A stretch of DNA of 64,000 nucleotides from Acinetobacter defluvii (GCF_001704615.3 NZ_CP029397.2:1550001-1614000); one strand, 5' to 3'. Shown: positions 50,013 through 57,314, counted from the stretch's first letter. Numbers and translations are program-made. Notes: generated by a model not told the origin, from the letters alone.

Positions 50013-50354
50013 CTAATTATCTACATCTAAAATAGCTTCATATTTTCCTGTCTCAGATAAATACGATATAAAATTCCCACTCGCAGTTTGTAGCCAGAGG
50101 CGACCACAATTAATACACTCATAAATATCTTTACGAAATTTTAAATCCACAGTTGAAATTAGATCAAATAAATAATCATCATACACTTTTTCACCTAAAT
50201 TCAATTTTTCTTTATAATTTTCAATTCTTGTCTTAATTTCATCAAGCATTTGATAGTCCAATTTATCAGGAATAAATGATGCTTTATGTGGAAGATCATC
50301 TGTATTATCTCGAATTACATACCCACATTCACAACCTAACTTACTCATTTCCAT
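50013..50354 (-). CDS. Small hypothetical protein with zinc-ribbon cysteines
   Basis: The 113-residue protein has CECG near the N terminus (Cys 8 and 10) and CINC near residue 80 followed by GRLWLQTASGN. These four Cys could bind one zinc. It is acidic, with no signal peptide or membrane helix. Start is either 50354 or 50348; GAGA fits 50348 better. Standalone proteins of this sort are sometimes immunity proteins, but nothing here shows that. Unknown function. Confidence 0.6.
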   Translation of the reverse strand: MEMSKLGCECGYVIRDNTDDLPHKASFIPDKLDYQMLDEIKTRIENYKEKLNLGEKVYDDYLFDLISTVDLKFRKDIYECINCGRLWLQTASGNFISYLSETGKYEAILDVDN

Positions 50355-50456
50355 ATTCTCTTTCTTGTTTTTAATTCATGAAGCACTTTAACAGAAAAGA
50401 ACGCATGAATTGCAAATACCTTTATTTTTTGCTAATTTAACAGTTCAACTTAAAAA

Positions 50457-50786
50457 CAAAGACAGGTGTCCGTCTTTAAAACGCAAATCATGTCCGTAAA
50501 AGTCGATGTAAAAGACAATAATCTTGATCTTGCCTTAGAGCAACTTTCCAATAAACAATACATTTTTCTTAAACCATCAAACCTATGGCTAAAAATTGAT
50601 TTAACACCCCCATATCAAGCTACTAGCAATGTTTTTGCTGTAAGTCGATAAATCCGATTTATTCCTTTTTATTTCATCACAAAAGACAGGTGTCAGTCTG
50701 TAAAACACATATTATGAGTATTCAAGTCCAAGTTAAAGATGACGATCTTGATCTTGCTTTAGAGCAACTTCGTATCAAAAGCTATT
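50457..50786 (+). repeat. Direct duplication containing two bS21-like starts
   Basis: Copies begin near 50457 and 50681, with a constant offset of 224 bases and no gaps over about 90 bases. Both include the leader AAAGACAGGTGTC and the first 20 codons. They diverge after that. Confidence 0.7.
50490..50651 (+). pseudogene. Decayed bS21-like paralog
   Basis: A 53-codon frame begins MSVKVDVKDNNLDLALEQLS, nearly the same as the start of the bS21-like gene 224 bp downstream. After about residue 20 the similarity fades and the basic tail is absent. The matching DNA includes the 30 bases before the start. A GTG-initiated form from 50466 would add eight residues. It is probably a duplicated and decayed copy. 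Confidence 0.5.
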
Positions 50787-50974
50787 ACTTAACCACACAT
50801 CACTGGTATAAAAAATGTCATTCCTATCATGACAAACCACCGAGCAAAAAACGTAAAAAAACTGATATGAATCTGCTAATTGGGCATCGTCAGGTTTTAG
50901 ATGATGACCCATTGGCGGAACGCTTGGACATTCATCTTGAAGAACATTATCTCAAGACAAATAAAAAGCCATAG
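50714..50974 (+). CDS. Ribosomal protein bS21-like protein
   Basis: The 86-residue protein resembles ribosomal protein bS21. Its first 16 residues, ending in LDLAL, align without gaps with bS21 (MPVIKVRENEPFDVAL), and the basic stretch YHDKPPSKKRKK fits FYEKPTTERKRAK. A C-terminal tail of about 35 residues is extra. No Shine-Dalgarno sequence precedes the ATG; a GTG at 50690 could add eight residues. It lies upstream of the RNA-repair genes but is separated from them by a terminator. Confidence 0.6.
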   Translation: MSIQVQVKDDDLDLALEQLRIKSYYLTTHHWYKKCHSYHDKPPSKKRKKTDMNLLIGHRQVLDDDPLAERLDIHLEEHYLKTNKKP

Positions 50975-50996
50975 TGAAAATATTTTCCCTCAACTT

Positions 50997-51026
50997 AAAT
51001 CCATGCTGAATCAAGCATGGATTTTT
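50997..51026 (+). terminator. Terminator after the bS21-like gene
   Basis: AAATCCATGCT and AGCATGGATTT form an 11-bp perfect stem with a six-base loop, followed by TT. It separates the bS21-like gene from rtcB. Confidence 0.8.
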
Positions 51027-51058
51027 ACAACCAAAATTAAAACCTATATTTTTGGATA

Positions 51059-51098
51059 TTTAAATATTTTAATTTATAGATTAATTTAAATATTTAAA
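51059..51098. repeat. AT-rich direct repeat upstream of the sigma-54 promoter
   Basis: TTTAAATATTT occurs at 51059 and 51085, 26 bp apart, about 90-130 bp before the promoter. This is where enhancer sites for a sigma-54 activator such as RtcR normally lie. Confidence 0.35.
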
Positions 51099-51187
51099 AT
51101 TTAGCATCATTAAAATCAAACATGAAAAAATTATTTATACAATACAAATCAATGATTTAAAAAATCAACATTAAAATAAATTTAAAG

Positions 51188-51206
51188 TTGGCACGCTCTC
51201 TGCAAT
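51188..51206 (+). promoter_or_regulatory. Sigma-54 promoter of rtcB
   Basis: TTGGCACG and TGCAA place GG and GC exactly ten bases apart (GG at 51190-51191, GC at 51202-51203). This matches the sigma-54 -24/-12 consensus TGGCACGN4TTGC with one mismatch. Known rtcBA operons are sigma-54 dependent and activated by RtcR. Confidence 0.8.
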
Positions 51207-51241
51207 AGATACAGTACATCATAAAGATGTATAAAAATTTC

Positions 51242-51270
51242 ACCTGCCTGCAACCGCTTGGCAGGCAGGT
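51242..51270 (+). other. Leader hairpin before rtcB
   Basis: ACCTGCCTG and CAGGCAGGT form a 9-bp GC-rich perfect stem with an 11-base loop. It ends eight bases before the AAGGA ribosome site and would be near the 5' end of the sigma-54 transcript. Confidence 0.6.
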
Positions 51271-51290
51271 TTAGAGAAAGGAAAAAAGCC

Positions 51291-52559
51291 ATGACCATGT
51301 CAGTCATTGAACAAATCGAAAAACAAGCCACCAATGAGCGTGCTTATAACATTATTCAGGATGCCAAAGGCGTTCCAATTAAAATGTGGACTAAAGGTGT
51401 CCCTGTCGATGAAAAATCACAAGATCAATTATTAAGAACTGCACAAATGCCGTTTATTTATAAATGGATGGCGGTGATGCCCGATGTACATTTTGGTTTA
51501 GGTGCAACCATTGGAAGTGTGATTCCGACCAAAGGCGCAATTATTCCTGCTGCGGTGGGTGTCGATATTGGTTGCGGAATGATGGCGACACGCACTTCCC
51601 TGACTGCTTCTGATTTACCTGATAATTTACATGCACTTCGTACCGAACTTGAGCGTTTAATTCCACATGGAATGACCAAAACTCGTGGTAGCGGACGTGA
51701 TAAAGGGTCTTGGAATAAACCCTCTGAACGTGTTGATGCAGCTTGGGCGGAATTGGTGGCTGATTTTGAGTTGATTTGTGCCAAGCATCCACGTTTAAAA
51801 AATACCAATAACCGTACTCAACTTGGAACTTTGGGAACAGGAAACCATTTTGTTGAAATCTGTTTAGATGAATATCAACAGGTTTGGATAATGTTACATT
51901 CGGGTTCTCGTGGGGTTGGAAATGCAATCGGGACACATTTTATTGATCTTGCACGTAAAGATATGCAGAAGCATTTCATTAATTTGCCTGATAAAGATTT
52001 GGCGTATTTGGTTGAAGGTACTGAGCATTTTGATGATTATTGGTTTGCGGTGGGTTGGGCGCAGCGTTTTGCCTTAAAAAATCGTGAATTGATGATGGAA
52101 GCTGCAATTCAGGCGCTTGCAACGATTGTGAAAAAACCGTTCAATGCCAAATTGGAAGCGGTAAATTGTCATCATAATTATGTGAATAAGGAAGAACATT
52201 TCGGTGAAGAAGTCTTGATTACCCGTAAAGGTGCGGTACGTGCACGTTTGGGTGAGTATGGCATTATTCCTGGTTCGATGGGTGCGAAGTCTTTTATTGT
52301 CAAAGGTAAAGGAAATCAGGAATCGTTTTGTTCATGCTCGCATGGTGCAGGTCGTGTGTTAAGCCGTACTGCGGCAAAAAAACAGTTTACCGTAGCGGAT
52401 CAAATTGCACAGACGCAAGGTGTGGAATGTCGTAAGGATGAAGCGGTGATTGATGAGATTCCGTCTGCCTATAAACCGATTGAAGATGTGATGAAAGCGC
52501 AGAGTGATTTGGTGGAGGTGGTGTATACATTGAATCAAGTTGTTTGTGTGAAAGGGTAA
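51291..52559 (+). CDS. rtcB: RNA-splicing ligase RtcB
   Basis: The 422-residue protein shows the Mn-binding VGVDIGCGM, HSGSRGVGN, NCHHNYVN and the guanylylated-His region CSHGAGR. RtcB joins RNA 2',3'-cyclic or 3'-phosphate ends to 5'-OH ends using GTP. The frame extends 11 codons upstream, but AAGGA fits the ATG at 51291. It starts the RNA-repair operon under a sigma-54 promoter; rtcA comes later, after several inserted genes. Confidence 0.96.
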   Translation: MTMSVIEQIEKQATNERAYNIIQDAKGVPIKMWTKGVPVDEKSQDQLLRTAQMPFIYKWMAVMPDVHFGLGATIGSVIPTKGAIIPAAVGVDIGCGMMATRTSLTASDLPDNLHALRTELERLIPHGMTKTRGSGRDKGSWNKPSERVDAAWAELVADFELICAKHPRLKNTNNRTQLGTLGTGNHFVEICLDEYQQVWIMLHSGSRGVGNAIGTHFIDLARKDMQKHFINLPDKDLAYLVEGTEHFDDYWFAVGWAQRFALKNRELMMEAAIQALATIVKKPFNAKLEAVNCHHNYVNKEEHFGEEVLITRKGAVRARLGEYGIIPGSMGAKSFIVKGKGNQESFCSCSHGAGRVLSRTAAKKQFTVADQIAQTQGVECRKDEAVIDEIPSAYKPIEDVMKAQSDLVEVVYTLNQVVCVKG

Positions 52560-52565
52560 GTGATT

Positions 52566-53108
52566 ATGAATGAACAGATAGAACCTATTATTGAGCATTG
52601 GAAAGCAGAACATAGTGAGAGAATATTTTTTCTCACTCTAGGATTAGGAGCAGAAATACATTGGTTTTTTACCCAAGCTCTTGAAGCCTTAAAGTTAGGA
52701 CTCTATCTGCCTGCTTGTACTTCATTTATTAATGGGATTGAATCCTCCATTAGAGTAATTTACGCCCAATCAATACAGAAAGACATAAACCATTTAAATG
52801 ATACACCTACTCTCAGCAACAGTTTATTAATAAAAGCCCAATCTATCGGAATGCCAATAACATTTTTAAAATTTCCTAATGAAGCTCAATTTCAAGAAAA
52901 TTTAGTCTCAACTAAGCCTAAAACTAATGTTGAGATAGTAAGAGTAAGGCACAACCTTGCTCATGGAAATATTTTTGAATACATAAATAAAGATTTAGGT
53001 GAGGATAATATTTTCTTTACACCTGAATGTTGCCGAAATTTAGCATTCAATTTATATGAAATATCAAAAGAATGGTGCGCAGAGCTAGCCAAATTTAAAC
53101 AAACCTAA
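52566..53108 (+). CDS. HEPN-like protein with RX4H motif
   Basis: The 180-residue, mainly helical protein has an internal helix LPACTSFINGIESSIRVIY and, near residue 138, RHNLAHGNI. That matches the R-x4-H motif of HEPN ribonucleases and DUF4145-like proteins. It starts six bases after the rtcB stop and is therefore co-transcribed. A possible RNA-cutting or RNA-binding protein next to an RNA ligase is a meaningful pairing, but the fold is inferred from pattern only. GTG at 52560 is an alternative start. Confidence 0.6.
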   Translation: MNEQIEPIIEHWKAEHSERIFFLTLGLGAEIHWFFTQALEALKLGLYLPACTSFINGIESSIRVIYAQSIQKDINHLNDTPTLSNSLLIKAQSIGMPITFLKFPNEAQFQENLVSTKPKTNVEIVRVRHNLAHGNIFEYINKDLGEDNIFFTPECCRNLAFNLYEISKEWCAELAKFKQT

Positions 53109-53121
53109 TAAGGAAAATAAA

Positions 53122-53583
53122 ATGAAACTTGCAGAAGCACTTTTATTACGAAGCGATCAACAAAAGAAACTCGCTTCACTCAAACAACGAATCAATGCCA
53201 ATGTATTGGTACAAGATGGTGATGAACCATCAGAAGACCCAAACGAGATGTTAAAGCAAGTATTTGCTTTAACGCAGGAATCTCAAAAGCTAGTTTTGGC
53301 GATTCATCAAACCAATGCTTTGGCAAAACTAACAGATGGACGTTCATTACTTGCGTTATTGACACAACGTGATGAACTTGTGGAACGTCATAAGATTTTG
53401 ACCTCTGTGATCAGCAATACGCATCGCGAACCTGATCGTTACAGTACCCGTGAGATCAAATGGCACAAAGTGATTCCTGTATCATCCTTGCAAAAACAAG
53501 CCGATGATATCAGTACCAAACTCCGTGATTTAAATGTATTGATTCAAGCGACCAACTGGCAAGTAGATTTACTTGAGCTTTAA
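53122..53583 (+). CDS. DIP1984 family protein
   Basis: The 153-residue helical protein reads MKLAEALLLRSDQQKKLASL, then RINANVLVQDGDEPSEDP, and ends with helices including LRDLNVLIQATNW. This is the pattern of the DIP1984 family (septicolysin-related annotation in some genomes), whose biochemical role is not known to me. It starts 13 bases after the HEPN-like gene with AAGGAAA before the ATG, so it belongs to the rtcB operon. Confidence 0.75.
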   Translation: MKLAEALLLRSDQQKKLASLKQRINANVLVQDGDEPSEDPNEMLKQVFALTQESQKLVLAIHQTNALAKLTDGRSLLALLTQRDELVERHKILTSVISNTHREPDRYSTREIKWHKVIPVSSLQKQADDISTKLRDLNVLIQATNWQVDLLEL

Positions 53584-53627
53584 ATCAATCCATACACAGT
53601 TTTGATGTAGTTCACTATGTCAAATCC

Positions 53628-53817
53628 GAAATATATTGGGCGAGTACAAGATCTAAGGCTGTATAGATTGAAATAAAAGTCAGCAACATTTTTGGAAATG
53701 AGCTAAGTGGATTTATGGCGTAATCGCACCAATCAATCCATCACAATTCATCCATTAAACCTTTGTGAATCAAAGTTATTATTCACACTGCATTACCAAG
53801 TACTGACAATATATTTC
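53628..53817 (+). ncRNA. Structured RNA candidate 1 (Y-RNA-like)
   Basis: The first of two tandem copies, 190 bases. Its ends pair perfectly: GAAATATATTG (53628-53638) with CAATATATTTC (53807-53817). Inside lie the internal loop GGCG / GA and a second helix AGTAC (53643) / GTACT (53800). The conserved motifs GGGCGAGTRCAAGATC and CATTACCAWGTACTGACA match copy 2. No coding frame fits. The layout, ends paired into a helix, a small internal loop, a second helix, then a large variable part, is that of Y RNAs. Confidence 0.65.
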
Positions 53818-53849
53818 TTCTTAAGCCAATAATTGTTTAAGATAACACC

Positions 53850-54043
53850 GAACATACTGGGCGAGTGCAAGATCCCCTACCTCCACAACACAGGATTGAA
53901 AAGACGTGTAGTGGCTTGCAGAGCGAGCGGGTCAGCTTAACATTTTAGGCACAAATCAACCTATCACCTTGCACCATTTAAAACTTAGCCCATAAAGCCA
54001 AGTCACAACTCACTTGTCATTACCATGTACTGACAGTATGTTC
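53850..54043 (+). ncRNA. Structured RNA candidate 2 (Y-RNA-like)
   Basis: The second copy, 194 bases, begins 32 bases after copy 1. Its ends pair perfectly: GAACATACTG (53850-53859) with CAGTATGTTC (54034-54043). Compared with copy 1, two base pairs change from T-A to C-G on both strands. A second helix AGTGCA (53864) / TGTACT (54026) follows the same GGCG / GA loop. An internal hairpin CCACAACAC / GTGTAGTGG (53884-53914) is unique to this copy. It is part of the rtc gene cluster. Confidence 0.68.
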
Positions 54044-54063
54044 ACCTTATTTTGGATAAGAAA

Positions 54064-54642
54064 ATGGAAAAATTTCAATTAACAGACTTTGAAATTAAAA
54101 CTTTACTCTCTGGCTCACCAATCTATGATCAATATCCATGGGATACTAATCAAGAAGAAATAATAGAAAAATTTTATTTAAATATTTGTAATGAGATTGA
54201 GCAAGAAACTGAAAGTTTATCTCAAAAAGAATTCAATGATTATGGTTCAGGTTATGCATCATTTTACGATACATGGTTTTATAAAGAGAAATCTTCATTT
54301 AAATTTCCAAACTCTCCATATCCAAACCAACATTTTAATGGTTTAGTCATATTATTTAGTAAATTAACGCCATATTATGTTTTTATGCAAGGAGAAAAAA
54401 GTTGGCATGACAAAGGTGGAATTTCATATATGCCTGACTCTCAAATGATTGATAATTTAAAATGTTGGGCAGTTAATGATTTAGCAAAAACAATTGAACC
54501 TATATTAAAATCACACGGTCTCATTCGTTTAACACAAGAACAATTAAACGTTCCATTAAAAGGTCAATGGACAATTCCAACTATATTAACAGTCACAGAT
54601 GAATATATGCTCTTCGATGCTTTATTTTTCTGGGAAGATTAA
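54064..54642 (+). CDS. Hypothetical protein in the rtc cluster
   Basis: The 192-residue acidic, aromatic-rich protein has motifs such as YGSGYASFYDTWFYKE and YVFMQGEKSWHDKGG. No signal peptide or membrane helix is present. I do not recognise it; its general look resembles cytoplasmic immunity-type proteins, but no toxin is nearby. It starts 20 bases after RNA candidate 2 and ends 24 bases before rtcA, so it is likely co-expressed with them. A TTG at 54052 opens the frame; the ATG at 54064 is preferred. Confidence 0.7.
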   Translation: MEKFQLTDFEIKTLLSGSPIYDQYPWDTNQEEIIEKFYLNICNEIEQETESLSQKEFNDYGSGYASFYDTWFYKEKSSFKFPNSPYPNQHFNGLVILFSKLTPYYVFMQGEKSWHDKGGISYMPDSQMIDNLKCWAVNDLAKTIEPILKSHGLIRLTQEQLNVPLKGQWTIPTILTVTDEYMLFDALFFWED

Positions 54643-54666
54643 TTTTACATTAAAAAACAGGTAAAT

Positions 54667-55701
54667 ATGAACACACAATTAAAATCTAAAACCATCCAAA
54701 TTGATGGTTCAATCGGCGAAGGCGGCGGACAAATCCTTCGCACAGCACTGTCATTGTCTATGCTCACAAGTATTCCTTTTGAACTGGTCAATATTCGTGC
54801 GGGACGGAAAAAACCAGGCTTAATGCGTCAGCATTTAGTTTGTGTACAGGCATCAGAACGTATTAGCCATGCAGTTGTAGAAGGTGCTGAATTACATTCA
54901 CAAAAACTGTATTTCCAACCTCAGCAAGTTCAAGCTGGAAAATATGATTTTCAGATCGGCTCTGCGGGTAGCACCATTTTAGTTTTACAAACGCTACTTC
55001 CAGCTTTAATGATTCAAGCCGAACCAAGCGACATCACTATTCATGGAGGAACACATAACCCGATGGCACCCACTGCAGATTTTATTTCACAGTGTTTTCT
55101 ACCTAGTCTTGAAAAAATTGGAATCCAAGTTGATTTTGAATGTGAACGCGCTGGCTTTTTCCCGATTGGCGCAGGTCAGATCAATGCAACCATCCACCCA
55201 TGGATAAAACAAACTCAGTATACTGCTTTGGATAAAGGTCAATTAATTGATATTCATGGCTATGCGACTGCACTCAATATTCCAAGTAGTATCGCAGATC
55301 GTGAGCTTGAAGTTTTACATAACAAGTTAAATTTAACACAACGTCAACGGTTAAATTTTCAGGGTATCAGTCAAGGAAATACAGCATTTGTAGTACTGAA
55401 TTATGAACATCATCAACAAATCTTTTCTGCTTTAGGAGAAATGAAAAAGAGTGCAGAAAAAGTCGCACATGATTTAGCCAAAGAAGTGAAAGCGTATTTA
55501 GCAACAGATGCTGTAGCAGATGAGTATTTAACAGATCAACTGCTATTACCTTTAGCTTTGGGGAAAGGCGGTGAGTTTTCTGCTCAAATGATCAGTGAAC
55601 ATACCCGAACTCAAGCGGCTATGATTCAAAGATTTATAGATTGTGAGATTACATTTACTGAATCAAAAGAAAATCATTGGTATATTCAAGTGAATGTTTA
55701 A
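54667..55701 (+). CDS. rtcA: RNA 3'-terminal phosphate cyclase RtcA
   Basis: The 344-residue protein has GSIGEGGGQILRTALSLS, IGSAGSTILVLQTLLP, GGTHNPMAPTADF and the catalytic His region ISEHTRTQAAMI. It converts RNA 3'-phosphate to the 2',3'-cyclic form with ATP, giving ends that RtcB can join. It is separated from rtcB by about 2.1 kb of cluster genes and RNA candidates. Its stop codon lies inside the loop of the terminator. Confidence 0.95.
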   Translation: MNTQLKSKTIQIDGSIGEGGGQILRTALSLSMLTSIPFELVNIRAGRKKPGLMRQHLVCVQASERISHAVVEGAELHSQKLYFQPQQVQAGKYDFQIGSAGSTILVLQTLLPALMIQAEPSDITIHGGTHNPMAPTADFISQCFLPSLEKIGIQVDFECERAGFFPIGAGQINATIHPWIKQTQYTALDKGQLIDIHGYATALNIPSSIADRELEVLHNKLNLTQRQRLNFQGISQGNTAFVVLNYEHHQQIFSALGEMKKSAEKVAHDLAKEVKAYLATDAVADEYLTDQLLLPLALGKGGEFSAQMISEHTRTQAAMIQRFIDCEITFTESKENHWYIQVNV

Positions 55702-55720
55702 CATTCACTTGAATCTTTTT
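55685..55720 (+). terminator. Terminator overlapping the rtcA stop
   Basis: TTCAAGTGAATGT and ACATTCACTTGAA form a 13-bp perfect stem with loop TTA, followed by TCTTTTT. The stop TAA is at the loop. Confidence 0.9.
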
Positions 55721-55784
55721 CAAAAATAAATAATTAATCGAGCTTTTCCATGTCCAACTGAGTTTTCAGATTATGTTTAAACAT

Positions 55785-57314
55785 TTAAGCTTCAACCATC
55801 TGCACGACAACCAAACGTCCGCCATCTTGTTTAGATAATAAAATTTGTGCCCCATCTTTTAACTCTACTTTTCCACCAATGGGAATCGCTGTCTTTGTAG
55901 TGACATCAGTTAAATCAGGCAAATCTTCATTCACCAACCACCAACGCTCTTGATGCAATACAAAATAACCTTTACGTTTGGTGTGTTCAGATGTTAAACG
56001 TTCGTTCGGTGCGATCATACTATTGGCATGCCATGCAAACAAAGATTGTCCTGTCCATACCATCAAACGATGATTATCAGGACGATAGCTTGAGCCTTGA
56101 CGTGCTGAATAAAGATTCAAAATCGGCAACTTGCCTTTAAATGGCGTTTTACAAAATGGGCAACTTGGCTGCGTGGTATTATCAAACACATACCATTGAT
56201 GACTACACGATGGATTTGAACACGGCTGCACCAAATCCACCGTTTTAACCAATGCAGTTTCCCAATCATTTGCCGATGGGCGCTTACTTGGTTCATGCAA
56301 ACCTTCAATAAAACTTTTATTAAATAATTCAGTTAAGTAAGGACCTGTCACAGTGTATGGAATTTGTGCAGGATCAGCCCAAGGCAATTGAGAAGGTTTA
56401 AGTTGGTTGGCTTTAACACGATTGCTTTGATCTGTAGGATGTTCTACAAATAAAGCACGTTCGCCCATACCGAGATTTTCATCTTTTTGTGGGTCATCCA
56501 TGTCATGGATTTTACTGCCACGTAATGGATGACGATACAATAAATACATATAAATCAGTACCGCAAGTGCATGTCTATCTGTAGTAATGCTTGGTAAAAT
56601 TCTTTTTGGATCATCTTTATTTAAATGACTGGTCATCACCACTTCAGGCGCAATAAAATCAGGTGTACCAACGACATCCGGTGGATACTTGCCTGGAACA
56701 ACCAAGCCATCAACATCAATCACACATGCACTTCCTGTCACAGGATCAATTAACACGTTTTTATAGGATAAATCTGAATGTGCCAAACCTGCTGCATGCA
56801 TACGGCGCACTGCTCGTGAGATTAAGATGCTGATTTTTAAATAATTCAGCCAAGTTCCTTTTTCTCGATCATCCAAAAAACGGTTTTGATTATTGGCACT
56901 GGCAAACCATTTTCCTTCTTTTTCTTTGCCTTTAATATTTAAAAAATCATTATTTTTTGAGCCATACTCAAAGAAAAATTGCTTCTTATATGTAGGTGCG
57001 GTGATGCCTAATAAATCATTATATTCAACCAAACCATCTGGCCAACAAAAAATATTTTTCCAATAATCTCCCCCCACGCCATTAAAAATGCCTTGCCATT
57101 TATTGCCCACGATTTCTTTTAAACGGTCTTTTTGCTGTTCAAGTGCTGCTTTGGATTGATAAAATTTATTTTTTTCTTTACTAAAAAAACACACCACATA
57201 ACTGCGGTCAGGTGAAAAATACACATCTTTCATTGCCCCTGAACCGATCACTTCATCCACAAACTCGATTGGACGTCCATCGACTGTAGTACATTTTACG
57301 ATTTTTGCCGACAT
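55785..57314 (-). CDS. Protein kinase of TerY-P type with zinc ribbon
   Basis: The 509-residue protein has a kinase domain at about 15-350: glycine loop IGSGAMKDVYF, catalytic loop LAHSDLSYKNVLID (HSD in place of HRD), and VIDVDG in place of DFG. A zinc ribbon (C-x4-C ... C-x2-C) follows at about 363-388, then a C-terminal beta-rich part. Kinases of this type act with TerY-like vWA and PP2C proteins in the 'TerY-P' stress module. It is the last gene of the leftward cluster. Confidence 0.82.
   Translation of the reverse strand: MSAKIVKCTTVDGRPIEFVDEVIGSGAMKDVYFSPDRSYVVCFFSKEKNKFYQSKAALEQQKDRLKEIVGNKWQGIFNGVGGDYWKNIFCWPDGLVEYNDLLGITAPTYKKQFFFEYGSKNNDFLNIKGKEKEGKWFASANNQNRFLDDREKGTWLNYLKISILISRAVRRMHAAGLAHSDLSYKNVLIDPVTGSACVIDVDGLVVPGKYPPDVVGTPDFIAPEVVMTSHLNKDDPKRILPSITTDRHALAVLIYMYLLYRHPLRGSKIHDMDDPQKDENLGMGERALFVEHPTDQSNRVKANQLKPSQLPWADPAQIPYTVTGPYLTELFNKSFIEGLHEPSKRPSANDWETALVKTVDLVQPCSNPSCSHQWYVFDNTTQPSCPFCKTPFKGKLPILNLYSARQGSSYRPDNHRLMVWTGQSLFAWHANSMIAPNERLTSEHTKRKGYFVLHQERWWLVNEDLPDLTDVTTKTAIPIGGKVELKDGAQILLSKQDGGRLVVVQMVEA

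Larger units (their letters stand above)
50975..51290. other. rtcB control region, 316 bp
   Basis: The region contains a terminator, a very AT-rich stretch with a repeated TTTAAATATTT motif, a sigma-54 promoter and a leader hairpin. Each is listed separately. No gene was found. Confidence 0.7.

Noticed and set aside
50901..51089. 62-codon forward frame after the bS21-like gene
   Set aside because: It overlaps the bS21-like gene out of frame and crosses a strong terminator.
53584..54051. Reading the repeated 190-base units as decayed protein genes
   Set aside because: No shared open frame exists, and the differences between copies preserve base pairing, not codons.
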